DNA of 64,000 nucleotides from Carya illinoinensis (lineage: Eukaryota > Streptophyta > Magnoliopsida > Fagales > Juglandaceae): assembly GCF_018687715.1 (NCBI RefSeq), contig NC_056766.1, positions 26,950,433-27,014,432 on the forward strand, in the 5' to 3' direction. Both the position numbers and the translations under genes were made by a program. The notes beneath the pieces were generated by a model. That model worked only from the letters and a program-made list of their open reading frames with translations. It did not search any database and was not told the origin of the DNA. Below are positions 1 through 12,100 of this stretch, piece by piece (positions within the stretch are counted from its first letter, which is position 1; the number at the start of each line of letters is the position of its first letter).

Positions 1-362
1 AATGTATGTTAGGAACATTGCATCTTTATATGTCATGAACGGGGAAGGTAACTATGTGTTACATATCTTGATACTTTATATGTCTGTCTGATCCTAAGTG
101 GAATCTGGGGACATCACATCATGTTAGGCATTGAGTTACGAGAATGTGATAATTATGAGGAGAGAAATTTTAAAGTCTTATTGCAAAAATTTCTTAGATT
201 ATGAAATCACAAAAGACTAATTATTCGGGAATAATGATATTTTATCGTTATGAGCATTTTAGGTATTGTGGAAATAAATTTTATTTTAAGTACCATTTTA
301 TAGAGAACACATCATTCACCTGAAATATCGAATCAATGTTATAAGTTAAGTAGCATAATCAT
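1..362. other. No gene seen (AT-rich flank)
   Basis: No coding exon, RNA gene or clear repeat boundary was recognised. The interval ends at the 8-bp target duplication of the adjacent hAT-like element. Confidence 0.4.
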
Positions 363-370
363 ACCTTTAC

Positions 371-1413
371 TAGGCCTGTGCATTCAACCCGGCAAACCGA
401 ATGACCTGAGTAGCTAGACCTGACCCGACCCGACATAAGACGGGTTCCTAAATGATCGATTCACCAATTCGATAGAAAGACGGGTTCACCAATGCGACTG
501 ACTATAAATTCCTCCTTACCCTTCACTTCTCTCAAACCCTAGCCTCCAAGACTCCAAGGCTCTCCAGACGTACAACTCAACAAATCACAATGGGTAAGAG
601 TGAATGAATCCAATAAAAGAATTGTTCCGTGAATACTCGAAGGGAATCGGAAGTCGTTAGAACTAATATTGGGTAGTTCTTCGAAAGGTAGATCACCAAC
701 AAATAAGCCCGTTTCCATGAAGAGATCATTTTTGTGAATGGAAAATTCTTGTTATTCAACTACAACCAGAGTCGAAACTTAGTTTTGCAAAGCTTTTGAT
801 TTCAGTTTGAGTGAGTTGTTGGAAAAACTCATATCTTAGCTCTCAACAAGCTTAGAGAGATTACATGATTTTATTAGAACTGTCATGATCTCTTTTTGTG
901 GAGATCTTGATCCTGATCTAAGAATACTTTTTCTAAGAATAATGTGATGAACCTTATGTTTGTTAATGGAAGAAAAAAAACCAGAGAATAAAAGAAATTT
1001 GAAGCAGTTTGGCAAACACGATTTGACCAATTTGTGTTGAAGCAGAGATAAGAAAATGATCTTTATTTTCCTGGAAGATTTTTTTTCAAGCATACTTTTG
1101 GGAATAATCTGGTGCCATCATGCATTGCACCACTCTAGCATTCTAATTTTAGTGACAACAAAGACCCAACACAGTTCGGGCCACAGAAACACCATATTTG
1201 CTTTAAAAACCTCTATTGTGCCATTATAAAATTGAATGTATTCAGTTTTAGGATGAAAAAAAAAAAAAAGACGACGACGAAGACTGGGAAAATCTGAAGC
1301 TCGACTTGACCCAGCTTGTGCAGGTTGGATCAGATCGGGTTGGTCCACACAAGGTGGTGCCACGGGTTGGGTCGGCCCAAAATAATGGCTAGATGGGTTG
1401 GGTTGCAGGCCTA
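371..1413. mobile_element. hAT-like non-autonomous DNA transposon
   Basis: The element starts TAGGCCTGTGCA and ends TGCAGGCCTA, so its first bases and the complement of its last bases match (TAGGCCTG). The identical octamer ACCTTTAC lies immediately outside both ends, at 363-370 and 1414-1421. An 8-bp target duplication is characteristic of hAT transposons. Subterminal regions on both sides carry repeated CCCGACCC / GGGTTGGGTC motifs. The 1043-bp interior holds only short, unrecognisable ORFs and no transposase, so the element would depend on a transposase supplied elsewhere. A MULE-type assignment is less likely because those duplications are usually 9 bp. Confidence 0.8.
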
Positions 1414-1421
1414 ACCTTTAC

Positions 1422-4154
1422 ATAGTAAGTATGGTGAAAGACATGACTTTTCTAAAAATATTATATGTGTACGAGTTGGAAATCTCTTTTTACATACTCA
1501 AGTCATGAATGACGTAATTTTTTATAACTAGGATAAATCATAAATGCCATGATTTTATGTGCATATTTCATGAAATTTGGCATTCCACATACATCACAAT
1601 AATTCACAAACAGTCATAATTTTATGTGGTTTCCAGGCATTATGACATTCTATGACAAGCCATGATTTCAGGTGATTCCCATGCATTACAATATGATATG
1701 GCACGCTATGATTTTATGTGAAATCCATCCATCATGACGAATGTATAATAGTTAAGATATGTAATGGCATATATTATGATATGTATGATGGTACGATGAG
1801 GTAAGCGCATATTACATTTCAAGGATAGTCATACTGGTAGTGGTAGTTCACCCAGATTTGTCATTCTTATATATGATTTTCTAGTCCATGGCTATGGGTG
1901 GAATCAAATTTTTCATTGGGCTTCATAATTTTTTTTTAGCATAAGATTTATAATATATATATATTTTTTGCAGTGAGTTAGATTCATTTTACCCATTAAA
2001 CTATAGCACTTAGTGTCATCAGTAGTAAGCTTAAGGGTTAACTATGGATGGTTTAGTTAGCAAGCCATTAGTTCTACACTTAAGGCCCTTAAACCCTTAG
2101 AATGTTATGGGCTAAGACTTGAAAGCCTTGAACCAAGCCTTGTAAGAGTTTAACTCTTTATAAGAAAGCATTAGAAAGACTTGGCCTAAGTGTGAGGAAG
2201 GCATAAGGCTTTTTGGGCCTAACTTAGTTTTAGCTTTGACCGATGGCCCATTTCTATTAAGACAAGCTTTTCAAGCCTCATTTTTGTGGATCTTGAGGGC
2301 TCTCATGACCTCTTAAAATCTAGAATTAAGGCCTCCTATCAACCCACACCCAAAGCCCATAAACCATGTAAGTCTCTTTCGTGGCCTTTTTAAACCCAAC
2401 AAAGGCCCAAAGCCTTATCTGACATTTTCACACTTCCATTTTAAGCCCACATACACCGTACCATTGGTTTCCCTCAAACCATATTGTACCCCATGCCCTA
2501 AGGATTTCTTTTGACCCAAATTAAGTTTTGAACTTGAGTTAAGAGCATTAATCAACTTCCATTTGATTAGTAGTATCTAAACCATATTTTAAGCTTAATT
2601 TCCTTTTTAAATATTTCTCACATTTTTTATCTAGAATTTATTATTTTTATTATTATTTTTCATCATTCTTAGACCAAATTAGAAGATTAGTCTTAATCCG
2701 ACACATGTCATTAGAGGCAAATACATGTCAATGCCCAAAACATCACAATCGGTGCCCTAATGCATCACTTGGTGCATTGGACTAATTTAGCCTAGCTCAC
2801 ACTTTTTTCATTCTTTTTCCAAGGGAATTTATATCTTTTAACATCTCACATTACACCCTTAGTTCAGTTTGAGTATTGTTTATTTTTTTGCTTGAGGAAA
2901 CTAAGCCAAAGAAGCCAACTGATTCAATTGGAGGCCAAGTTGAAGCCAAATTGAATGGCTTATGTTTGGTTGCACTTTTGCACATGGCTGAGCCACCACC
3001 ACACACCACCCCCTCATCCTCCAATCCCAAAGAGCCCTCTAGTCATCATGAAGGACCTTGACTCAAAGCCACCTTAAATAGGCCAAAATCGATTGGCTTT
3101 TTGTGCATGACACCACTCGGCAACCACCCCCAAATTCACCCTCTTCTTTGAGCCACCACCCAAATTCACTTGGCAGCCAGTCTTCCACCATCTACCACCT
3201 AAAAAGGGCCTCCAAGGGTGTCATTATACTTGTGCATTTCAGTCACAGAGATAAAACAAAGAGTTGTAGATCAAGGAAGTAAAAATCTACCCAGATTTTC
3301 AGAACCATACCTGGCGGCATCATGGCATGACTCCATGCCTCCTTGCTGCACCACGGTAGCCCTACCCTTAGCCTCCTTGCAGCACCTGACCATGTTGAAA
3401 TCATGTCAGCATAGGGCACTATTCAAATCTGCAAAGGATGACACAAGTTGGAGGTATGCATCATCACCACCACCATCCACTACACCAATCACAAGGCTCT
3501 CCTCCAAGCCATGACTGGCATCTCCCTCCCCTCTTAAAGCCTATTAAAACCCCATCCATGCCCTCATTTCTCCACACCACTTCTCAAACCATCTCTTGAG
3601 TTCTTGAGAGCTTTTCTCCTCCTAGTGTGCAAGAGAGTTGAAGACGAGTTGCTTGTGAGAGTGATCTTGAGGTGAGTGAGTTTGAGAGCTTTTGAGGCCA
3701 CAATTTTTATAAGTATTCTTGCTTAATATCTTGATAAGTATTAGAACAACATGTTAGGTTTAATTTATGCCATGAGAATGAGTTTTGTTTGAGTTTAAAT
3801 AAGGTTAGCATGCTAAGTTCAAAACTGGGTCAGATTTGAAGTTTTGTTTGAATTAATTATGTTGGGTGGAATTTTTAGCCATGGAGTTGGTATGATTTTA
3901 TATCATTCATTAATGTCTTAGAATGATTTTTTAATGTTTAAATTTAAGGGTGAAAATATCATTCTCCCTGGATTGGCATTTTTTTCCCTTCTCTTAAACG
4001 ACCCATTCTCCCTCTCCTACAATTTTTCGGTAATTTTTTATCCTTTAAATTGTGGGTTCCTAGATTGGCATCACCGAGCTCTTTTTCAAATGGTGGTAAG
4101 ATCTCCTCACTCACTCTTTGATCTCAATCTCACACAACTTCCACTCCGAGCTCG

Positions 4155-4198
<44 letters not shown>

Positions 4199-5765
4199 AT
4201 AATTCTATACCTCAACCTTATGTTTTCTTTTTCTCTCTCACATTGAACAGTCTCATCACTTACCTCCATGCACCATTGTTGGTCGAGTGGTTGACTATCA
4301 CCCGTCACCACGCAAGTAAACCACCACTGCCTCTATTTCTCTCAATATTTTATTTTTCTCCTTAATTGATCTTGATTTCCCTCACCTTATATTTTTGTAG
4401 AAATCCCTCACATCAATGGTCTTTGTAGATCTCCCCTTCCCTTGTAATTTCAGTATAACAATTGGTGTTTGAAGAATAGTTTACTCTCTTAGGTTTTCTG
4501 AACCAAGGTAGGATGCATCCTAATATGTACGTGCATTTTTCTCTATCATTTGTTTATATGCTAAGCTATATATATGGCTAACCTTTGGTTTCCACTCTCT
4601 CTCAACAATGTCGCCTTCAGATAGTTTTAAGTTTTGACCAACTTAGCCACTGGGATCGAATTACGTCCCTAAACACTTAGGTAAGTTTCCTCTTTATGCT
4701 TGTCCAATTGAGTGATTCCATCATGATGTTTTCCTCATCTTAAGACTTAAAGATTAGAAGTATTTCTGGTTCACAAGGCAAAACTTATGATATTGGACAT
4801 TGTTGCTCTGCTCACTAACTCCATTGGCCACCAACAAGATTAGGTATGATAACTAGAATATTAGACTTGTTGTTTGCATGCTATGATTATTATGATTGGT
4901 AGTTTGCTGGAAAAATTTTAGGAAATATATTTTAAATAATGAAGCCTATAACTTGTGTGAGTTATTATTGGATGGCGGTTTGGATTGAGTGGATATTGGC
5001 TATCAGTTGGATGTATGTGGCGGATTGAGTTGGTTTTATGGGTTGTCCTTATTTTTATATGGGCTAATAGAGTTGACGTTGGGTTTGCTTTAATTTATAT
5101 TTTTACTATTGGATTGATATGTGGAGGCTCAAGTTAGTATGTGGTTGGTTGCCTATTTTGAGCTATAGGTCAACTGCGTTGGAGTTGCATACTAATGGTT
5201 GAGTCCACGTTAACAGTTTTTTGGATTTGTATGCAGGCTATTTTGAGTTGATGTTGGCTGTTAGGTTGGATTATTTGGTTGATTTAGTGATTGAGTGTGT
5301 CAGGCTGGTCGGATTGGAACTGTTGTAAGTTGTGTGGATGTTTAAGTTTGACTTGTGGGCCGGTTGGGTATTATATTTCAATTTGGTTTGCATTAACATG
5401 TGGAGAGTGGCTAATATATCGTTGAGGGTAGGTATTGATCTGCGTGACAATGTGTAATATGTGAAATGATTGAGTGGTTTACATACCGAGAATAAATGGG
5501 TGTTGGTTAGGTATTGGATTTATTGGTTTGTGGGTTGTTTAATGTACTTAACTAGTTATGAGCCTGTTCTATTCTATTTTTTTGAAGGTCTCTAATTGCC
5601 ATGTTTGTGTACTCATCATCTTGATCATGCTTTCATTGTAGTTAGGCCAGCCCATTGAACTTGGTTAGCTTCGAGTGCAGCAAGTATTAAGATGTGGTGC
5701 TGGTGCATATGTTTTGTTATAGGGTATCAGAACTGGATTTAGATTTTCTATGCTTCATGTAAGCA
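1422..5765. other. Intergenic repeat-like DNA, no gene
   Basis: No exon structure was recognised. Weak direct repeats built on CATGATTTTATGTG occur around 1548-1720. A C-rich stretch around 3000-3560 encodes only compositionally biased short ORFs. About 4900-5560 is strikingly T/G-rich on the plus strand with many GTTGGATTG-like words. GGGTATCAGAACTGG near 5726 resembles a decayed tRNA-Met primer-binding site, so the DNA to its left may be an old LTR. I could not place the boundaries of such an element. Confidence 0.35.
4157..4195. repeat. (CT)n microsatellite
   Basis: An uninterrupted CT dinucleotide run of about 39 bp. It creates low-complexity SLSLSL / RERERE reading frames on the two strands that are not genes. 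Confidence 0.95.
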
Positions 5766-6120
5766 ATCGTTTGATTTATGTCTCATTTTTACATGCTTGA
5801 TTTTAGAAGTTGGTTATGTTTAAATTGGTGATACTTTGGACATAAGTAATAAGTTCATGTTGTTTAGTTCAAAACTATTATGGATCCTCATCAAGTGTGT
5901 GACAAGATGTCCTAGCCACAAGTTTATATGTGATATTGTTAATTATTGTATTTTATCTCAAATGTCATATCTCATTTTTATATGCTTGGTCTCAAAAGTT
6001 GGTTATGTTTAAGTTGGTGATTACTTCGGGCATAACTGATAAGTTGATGTTGTTTAGTTCAAAAATACTCTGGATGCTCATCAAGTGTTTGACCAGATAT
6101 CCTAGCCACATGTTCATGTT
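5766..6120. repeat. Tandem duplication of a ~160-bp segment
   Basis: Two adjacent, diverged copies are visible, about 5766-5925 and 5955-6117. They share in order a TCTCATTTTTA(C/T)ATGCTTG block, AAGTTGGTTATGTTTAA, GTTGTTTAGTTCAAAA, CTCATCAAGTGT and TCCTAGCCACA. The copies differ by scattered substitutions and small indels, so the duplication is not recent. No coding function is evident. Confidence 0.75.
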
Positions 6121-6529
6121 GACTTAAAATAATAAAGAGATTATAGAAAACTTTATAGAGAAAATTTTCAAAGAAAAAAATGAAAAAACCTAACAATATA
6201 ATAAATACAATACAACTAAAACAAAAGCAATTTAGAAAAAAAAAAAAAAAGAGCCATGCGACACTCTCGGATGGTTCTAGATGATCATATCTTGGGAAGC
6301 CTAGATTGAGTTGCCTATTGGGTAGATTGCCTAAATGCCCTCCATAGGGTGGCAAATCTTGGCCACCCATAAGGCCTCTGATTGTGGGTATGCTTTTATC
6401 TTTTTTCAATGTTTTTATTTTTAATTTTCCACGTACAATGTAGGAGTTTTCAAACTCCCTAACTCCCTTACTAGAAATATCAATTGAGTTATATGACAAT
6501 ACTAGTGGGGACAACAAGACAAAGAAAGA

Positions 6530-7960
6530 AAAATAAATTGAGTTTCTTGGAATAGGATGGGAAAGGCTAAGTCTACTGGTGGGTTAGGATTTAGGGACTT
6601 GGAAAGTTTTACCATGCCATGCTTGCAAAGAAATGTTGGAGGCTTATCCAAAGCCCTAACTCTTTAGCTTCACAAGTTCTAAAGTTCAAATATCTTGCTG
6701 AGGTCTCTTTCTTTTGGGCTAAAGTTAGCAGCAAACCATCATTTATCTAGAGAAGTATCCTAGCAACAAGACATACGTTAAAAGAATGAACAATATGGAA
6801 AATTGGCAATGGTGAACAAGTTCAAATATGGAAAGACAAATGGTTACCCCATCCACTTCATTCTAAGTCCATATTGCTGTAAAGATCCTTGAGGAAGATT
6901 CAAAAGTGCAAGCCTTAATAGACTCAAATACTAATCACTGGATACATTCTGATCTGATTGTAGAAACTTTCTCAATAGAAGAAGCTTAAACCATCATGAA
7001 AATTCCACTAAGTTTCTGCAATAGTCCATAAAAGCTACTATGGAGAGGCACTACAAATGGACAGTTTTCAATTAAGAGTGCTTGCCATATGCAAAAAGAA
7101 ATTCAAGAGAGAACTAAAAGGCAGTCTTCTAAAAGTAAAAGACAAAGGAGAGTATGGCCAATAATTCAGAAGCTAAACATTCCAAATGCTGATAAAGTTT
7201 TCTTGTGGAGAGAATCCTTAGAAGCACTCCCTACAAACTTGAATCTATTCAGAAAGAAAGTTGTGGAGAACCCAAAATGCCCTATCTGCATAGAGGAGGA
7301 AGAGTTAGTGGATCATGCATTGTGGGGATGCATTGCAACTCGAGATGTCTAGAGTCAATGTACCAATAAAATACAGAAAAGTAGTTTTACTAAGATGAAT
7401 TTTATGCAGTTAATGAAAAACATCTGTGAAACCTTTGAGAAGGAACAAAATGAGGAAATTTCTATAGTTGCTAGAAGAATATGGTTGAGAAGGAATGATT
7501 ATGTTTTTATTTCATTTTTAACCCATCCAAGAAATCATGTGGTGTTGCATTCTAAACAAATTTTGTAGGAGATGAAGGTAATTTAGGTAGAGAGAACAAG
7601 CTCACCAGAAGCTATTAGCAATCAACCTCAGTGTTGGACACCTCCACAAAACTCCATTAACCTCTATTGGGATGCTGCAATCAACAAAGCTCTTTACAAG
7701 ATTGGAATTGGGGTTATAGCTAAAGATTTGGAAGGAACAATCATGGCTACTTTGAGAATGAATAGGAGTTTATTTCCTAATCCATTACTTGCGAAAACCT
7801 TTGTTGCTCTCTAAGCAATCATCTTTGAAACTGAGTTGGGGCTAACAAATATCATACTCGAGGGAGATTCTCTTCAAGCTATTCAAGCAATAACTAAAGC
7901 CAAAGAGTCTTGAACTAGTATTGGGATGCTTATTAGTGACATTAGAAGTAATTAAACTCT
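6530..7960 (+). pseudogene. LINE (L1-type) ORF2 3'-part remnant
   Basis: Translation across several frames gives the C-terminal part of a plant L1 ORF2 protein. It includes a zf-RVT-like region (about 7089-7352, with a Cys-x2-Cys and WGC context), an ARRIWLRRND block, and an RNase-H-like domain (about 7650-7910) with INLYWDAAINK, IIFETELGL and LEGDSLQAIQA. Several in-frame stops and frameshifts interrupt it, for example after TRDV at 7350. The reverse transcriptase and endonuclease parts are absent, as expected for a 5'-truncated LINE. The related, much better preserved LINE at 47.8-53.4 kb supports the identification. Confidence 0.8.
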
Positions 7961-8815
7961 AAAGCTTTTCACGAGCAGAAGAAAAATGAGAGAAAAAAAA
8001 AGAAAAAAAATTCATGAACTTTTAGTTTGGCAGGGAAGAAATAGATACTTTTCAACAACTGAATTGGCCCTTCAGATCCTGAAGAGGTTGAGTGGTAGTA
8101 CTTATAGAAAAATGATGACAAGCATGTGATCATGATGATGCACATCATGATAACACATGATATAATCATAAGTTACTTATTAATTTGTGATAAGATTTGA
8201 CTAATTTTTAATAGAAAATAATTATTTTTTTAACAAATTACTAACTACAAATAAATATTTATTTTATAGGGTATTGCTGTTCAATCCATGATCTTAAACT
8301 TATTACTGGTGTAATTGCAATTTTTTTCTTTTTCTTTCAATAATTTTTTAAACATCTTTAAACATTTTTAGTGATAAAAAAACCCACCACTTACCATATA
8401 GTGCGTTTCTTAACCATTAAAAAAAAATAAAAAAAAAAATAAAATAAAATACTAGAGCAGCGATTTTGAGGGGCAAACTCATGAGGTCAAATATCATTTT
8501 TCTTTTTTTATAATGATCCATATTTTTTAAATGTAGGACAAAATATAATCGTAGGAGTATCATTATTTTACAAAATACTATTTATTTAAAATGAAGTTGT
8601 AAGAAATTGTAAAAGAGTTTATCCATACCACTACTCAAAAGCTATATGATATGGGGTACTTACGTTGGTCGGCATTGCATGATTGTCGGAGCTAGCGCCC
8701 TGCATTGATGGCTGCAACTCAAGAGTTACAAATATACCTTCTTTGCATTAAGTCAATTTCCAGCTGCAACCATGCCAAGTTGTTGTGATCGATGCCAGAT
8801 GATCATTTTGCCGTA
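7961..8815. other. AT-rich intergenic DNA, no gene
   Basis: Contains A-rich and T-rich runs, for example around 8410-8450, and no recognisable exon. It separates the LINE remnant from the 3' side of MIR169. Confidence 0.4.
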
Positions 8816-8818
8816 TTA

Positions 8819-8967
8819 GTGCCTCACATAGGAAGAAAAGAGCCCAGCGTAGCCAAAGGCAACTTGCCGGCCAGCAGCCATAGATATCAATACCATATAT
8901 AATTTCGCCAATGCCGGCAAGTCATCCTTGGCTGCTCCGAGCTCTCTACTTCTTTGTGCGAGGCACT
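8819..8967 (-). ncRNA. MIR169: MIR169 microRNA precursor hairpin
   Basis: Plus bases 8914-8934 are the exact reverse complement of the conserved plant miR169b/c mature sequence, whose first 20 nt are CAGCCAAGGATGACTTGCCG. Read on the minus strand it occupies the 5' arm. The 3' arm (plus 8849-8868) reads GGCAAGTTGCCTTTGGCTAC, matching the known miR169* form. The arms pair over the mature region with mismatches only at miRNA positions 1 and 10 plus three G:U wobbles. Pairing continues outward so that GTGCCTC near 8819 meets GAGGCAC near 8967. The loop is about 45 nt. By family knowledge, miR169 guides cleavage of NF-YA (HAP2) transcription factor mRNAs, linking it to drought and nutrient responses. 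Expression and target were not assessed. The family member number cannot be assigned from sequence alone. Confidence 0.93.
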
Positions 8968-9012
8968 TTCGACGAACTCTGGTATTAGCTGGCTGTGCTA
9001 CTCGACTACTTA

Positions 9013-9023
9013 AGCATATATAA
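9013..9023 (-). promoter_or_regulatory. Possible TATA box of MIR169
   Basis: On the minus strand the sequence reads CTTATATATGC, about 50 bp upstream of the hairpin base. It would place a start just before the hairpin. TATA-like words are frequent in this AT-rich DNA, so this is only suggestive. Confidence 0.35.
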
Positions 9024-10410
9024 GTATTCCTGCATGCAGTATTAATGCTTTAGGCAAGCAATGGGATGTATATGTATATAGGAAGAACGCCTAAGTTGAT
9101 AAGTACTAGTGAAGTGTGCAGAAGTTTTGTAGCATGATGAAAGTTAGGAGAGGGAATGCATCAATCATGATCAAGAAGGGCGTGATGACAGCCAAAAAGG
9201 GCAGACAACAAAAGCCACCGTCCAAATGTCATGAATGGATTCAGCACGGCCGAATCCATCCAAAGGCTTTCTAATTACTCAAATGGGAATAGGAGATCGG
9301 TGCCTAATTCAAGATACTTGGGGTCCCACTTTTCCTTTTTGTGGTGACAACAACCAGTTAAAAGTCATGAGCATGGAGATCAGCAGGAGCTAGCTAGCTA
9401 GGCAAGGGATTTGATTTTTTTACTCATCTTTAATTTGGTCTGGGGATATGATCTTCAAGGGATCTTGAAATCTTGACAGTACTGTCAATGTTTTGGGTTT
9501 TGATGAGCGCCTACTTAATTGATTTTCTGTCTGTTGTGGGTCAAAATAACAGTATCTCCCTCGACCTTGGTTTTTTCTTTCATGACATGCATAGGGCCGG
9601 GTTTTCATTAGGAATTCAACAAGCTGCATACATGATATATATATATATATATCTGTTGAATTACATGATATATATATATATATATATATAACACGATCTT
9701 TTTTATTTTTATTTTTTACTTTTTAAAATCTTTTTAGTCCTGTGTTTTGGGACTTTCACTGCTCAGTTCAGCCTTCAATTTTAGTACTGCAGCTCAAATA
9801 ATTACCGGAGCTATCATAAGCAAGGTCAAGAGTTTGAAATCCGGCCACTTGCTTAACAAAAATATTTCTTTGGGACTATATATCCTTGGTGTATGACACG
9901 ACTCAATTTTGTCAGAGTTAATCAAGACCAATGAAAAAGAAAAAGTGCATGCAGATCTAGAGATTGCAGGCTGTTACATGATATTATGGGGGATAGCTGT
10001 CCTGAGCATGTACTGGGGACCCACAAGGTTATTTTGTTCCCTTGCATTGAAGGCATCCATGATGGGAAGCCTCAAGTCTCCTGTTTCTTTGTTGCCCTTT
10101 CTTATAGCAATCCTCCGTCTAATTGAAAAAGTGTGGATTCATATGAAATATTGTCACCACAAAGGTAAAGCCCTCCTTCCCCGCGCGCCGCACTAGTTAG
10201 GGTTGAATGTGAAAACTTAAACTCGCTCTTCTAGACAAGGCCAGTCAACATAAACAAGGTTTACAAATGATTAATTTGTATAACTTCTAACATGTGCAAG
10301 CACTTCTTTACAACAACAAACTCGAATCCCCATTTCTTCTAAATGATCATATGCCCGTAGTAGTACCACTTCTTCATCCAATTGTCTCACTTGCTTACAA
10401 GCCACCCATA
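9024..10410. other. Intergenic region upstream of MIR169
   Basis: No coding exon was recognised. It contains two (TA)n tracts (9635-9652 and 9666-9690) separated by a short duplicated context around TACATGATATATAT. A tRNA-B-box-like word (GGTCAAGAGTTTGAAATCC near 9820) is present, but no tRNA or SINE could be completed around it. The first several hundred bases probably hold the MIR169 promoter. Confidence 0.35.
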
Positions 10411-10411
10411 A

Positions 10412-10645
10412 TATTAGGTCTGTGCAAAAAGCCTATTGGACCAAATAGCCCTTCTGAACCAATCCGATCTATCCGATAATTAGTTAAAGTGTAGTGATGT
10501 TGTGTGAATATTAGTGTATTCTTCTTTAGATCTCACCCGACTCGAATGTTACGGATTGGGTCGTTTTGGCCCTAGTATGCATATGGGTCGGATCGGGTCC
10601 AAAACAAGAATGGATTGGACGGTTTGCATGCCATACTTCTTTAGA
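10412..10645. mobile_element. Degenerate hAT-like fragment
   Basis: The start TAGGTCTGTGCA resembles the TAGGCCTGTGCA end of the element at 371-1413. The interior has similar CCCGACTCG / GGGTCGGATCGGGT subterminal motifs. The opposite end and target duplication could not be matched, so the boundaries are approximate. Confidence 0.45.
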
Positions 10646-11555
10646 CATCTGTATGTATGGCTGTTGTCATCGGTGCCGCTTCTAAAGTGTCTGTGCCGCC
10701 TTATTGGTTTTTTTCATATCATAGCTGCAGAACTAATATTGGCCTCAAAAAGTCAAATATACATATATTTTTAAAAAAATTTAATGATAATAATATAAAT
10801 TAAGTGTATCCCTAAGCAAAATAAAATTACAATATAATGATTAAGGAGATAACTTCTAAAGATAATTTAAGTTAATATACCACAATGAATTAATTTTTTA
10901 TTTTTATTTTTACAATTAAATAACTGGTTTATAAGTAAATTTTGTAAGATCGACAGATGAATAAGCCAATGATAGAGTTATTAAATCTAAGATTGAGGTT
11001 AATAAAGTAATTATGAAAAAAAAGTAAGGATGTAACGTCTTGGGGATCATCATGTGGTCTTGGTCTATTTGAACATGCATGGGGCACTCGATTGACCCAT
11101 TCACGCAACAAGGGTACTCACGCCTTGTTCCTCTCAATGTCAATATGGGTGCATGTGCGCCCCATGTTCTTTTCAAAGCTATCGTGGGTACACCCTTATG
11201 TTTTGTCATCCAGTAAGATAAGAGTTAAAGAGAGAGAAAAGAAAAGGAGGAAGAACGAGAAGAAGAATTAAGAAAAGTGGGAAGACATCTCTAAGATAAT
11301 ATCTCATATCTTAACATATATATATTTTTGTAATCTTTTGTTTGTGCAATAGCTAAAATAATTTTGATATTAAAACAGTAACGTCCCGTATCCAGAAGGT
11401 AAGTGAGTTAGTTCCTGTCACAAACAATCACATGTAAATAGTACATCTAGATTCTAATGATCACATGGAAAACAACTCCATAACATGTAAAACTCCTTTA
11501 ATAAAATTATACATACTTCCACAAAAATATAATATCAATGATATCCTTTAACACA
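10646..11555. other. Intergenic AT-rich DNA, no gene
   Basis: Only short ORFs with no recognisable domain. The right part (about 11380-11555) begins to resemble internal LTR sequence leading into the fragment that follows. Confidence 0.35.
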
Positions 11556-11673
11556 TTTTGTGGTGTCACTAGCCCCCGCTTGAGATTGGGCGGTGACTGA
11601 AATGCTCATGCTCATGACAGATAATATGCAATGCTCATAAATATACTAACAGTATGCAATAAACAATGTAACG
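11556..11673 (+). mobile_element. Fragment of the 5' end of a long gypsy-type LTR
   Basis: The words CACTAGCCCC, TTGGGCGGTGACTGAA and AGTATGCAATAAA recur in the same order at the start of the solo LTR at 17400. This is therefore a truncated copy of the same LTR family, cut on its right by the copia LTR that follows. Confidence 0.6.
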
Positions 11674-12085
11674 TGTTGGTAATGGGTGAATCCCACGACC
11701 AAGTTGTGTCCACTACTCCACATAGGTGGGGAAGTTATTTGTTAACTCCCCACCACTATCACAACTTTAGGGAGCTTATTTAACTTCCTCATATTTAGGG
11801 AAGTTAATTAACTTCCAGGTGTGAAAACTCTTTTAAATTGAGTGTACGTACATTTATTTGGGGTGTGGAAAAGTATAAGATAAACTCCATTCTCTCTCTA
11901 CATTTTCTTAGAGAAACTATTTACATCTTTTGATCTTGAAGCGTGAAATTTTCTAAGAGACTTTAGCAGCCTCCAAAGTGACGTAGAAATGCAAACAACA
12001 AAGTGACGTGTGTCGTAAGACGAGCAAAGATCCGACCTTGTGGAAATCCCGCTCCTTGAGGTAATTCGATTTAACCTTATTTAAT
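11674..12085 (+). mobile_element. Ty1/copia 5' LTR (probable)
   Basis: It begins TGTTGGTAATGGGTGAATCC, a start familiar from plant copia LTRs. It is followed at about 12086-12100 by TTGGTAACAGAGTC, close to the tRNA-Met primer-binding consensus TTGGTATCAGAGC. The 3' LTR of this element was not found, so the target duplication cannot be tested. The LTR end is set by the primer-binding site. Confidence 0.6.
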
Positions 12086-12100
12086 ATTGGTAACAGAGTC

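Noticed and set aside
9815..9860. tRNA-like B-box word GGTCAAGAGTTTGAAATCC
   Set aside because: No acceptor stem, A box or cloverleaf could be built around it, and SINE ends were not found.
9909..10196. 95-codon plus-strand ORF
   Set aside because: No recognisable domain, no codon or splice support, and it lies between repeats and the MIR169 upstream region.
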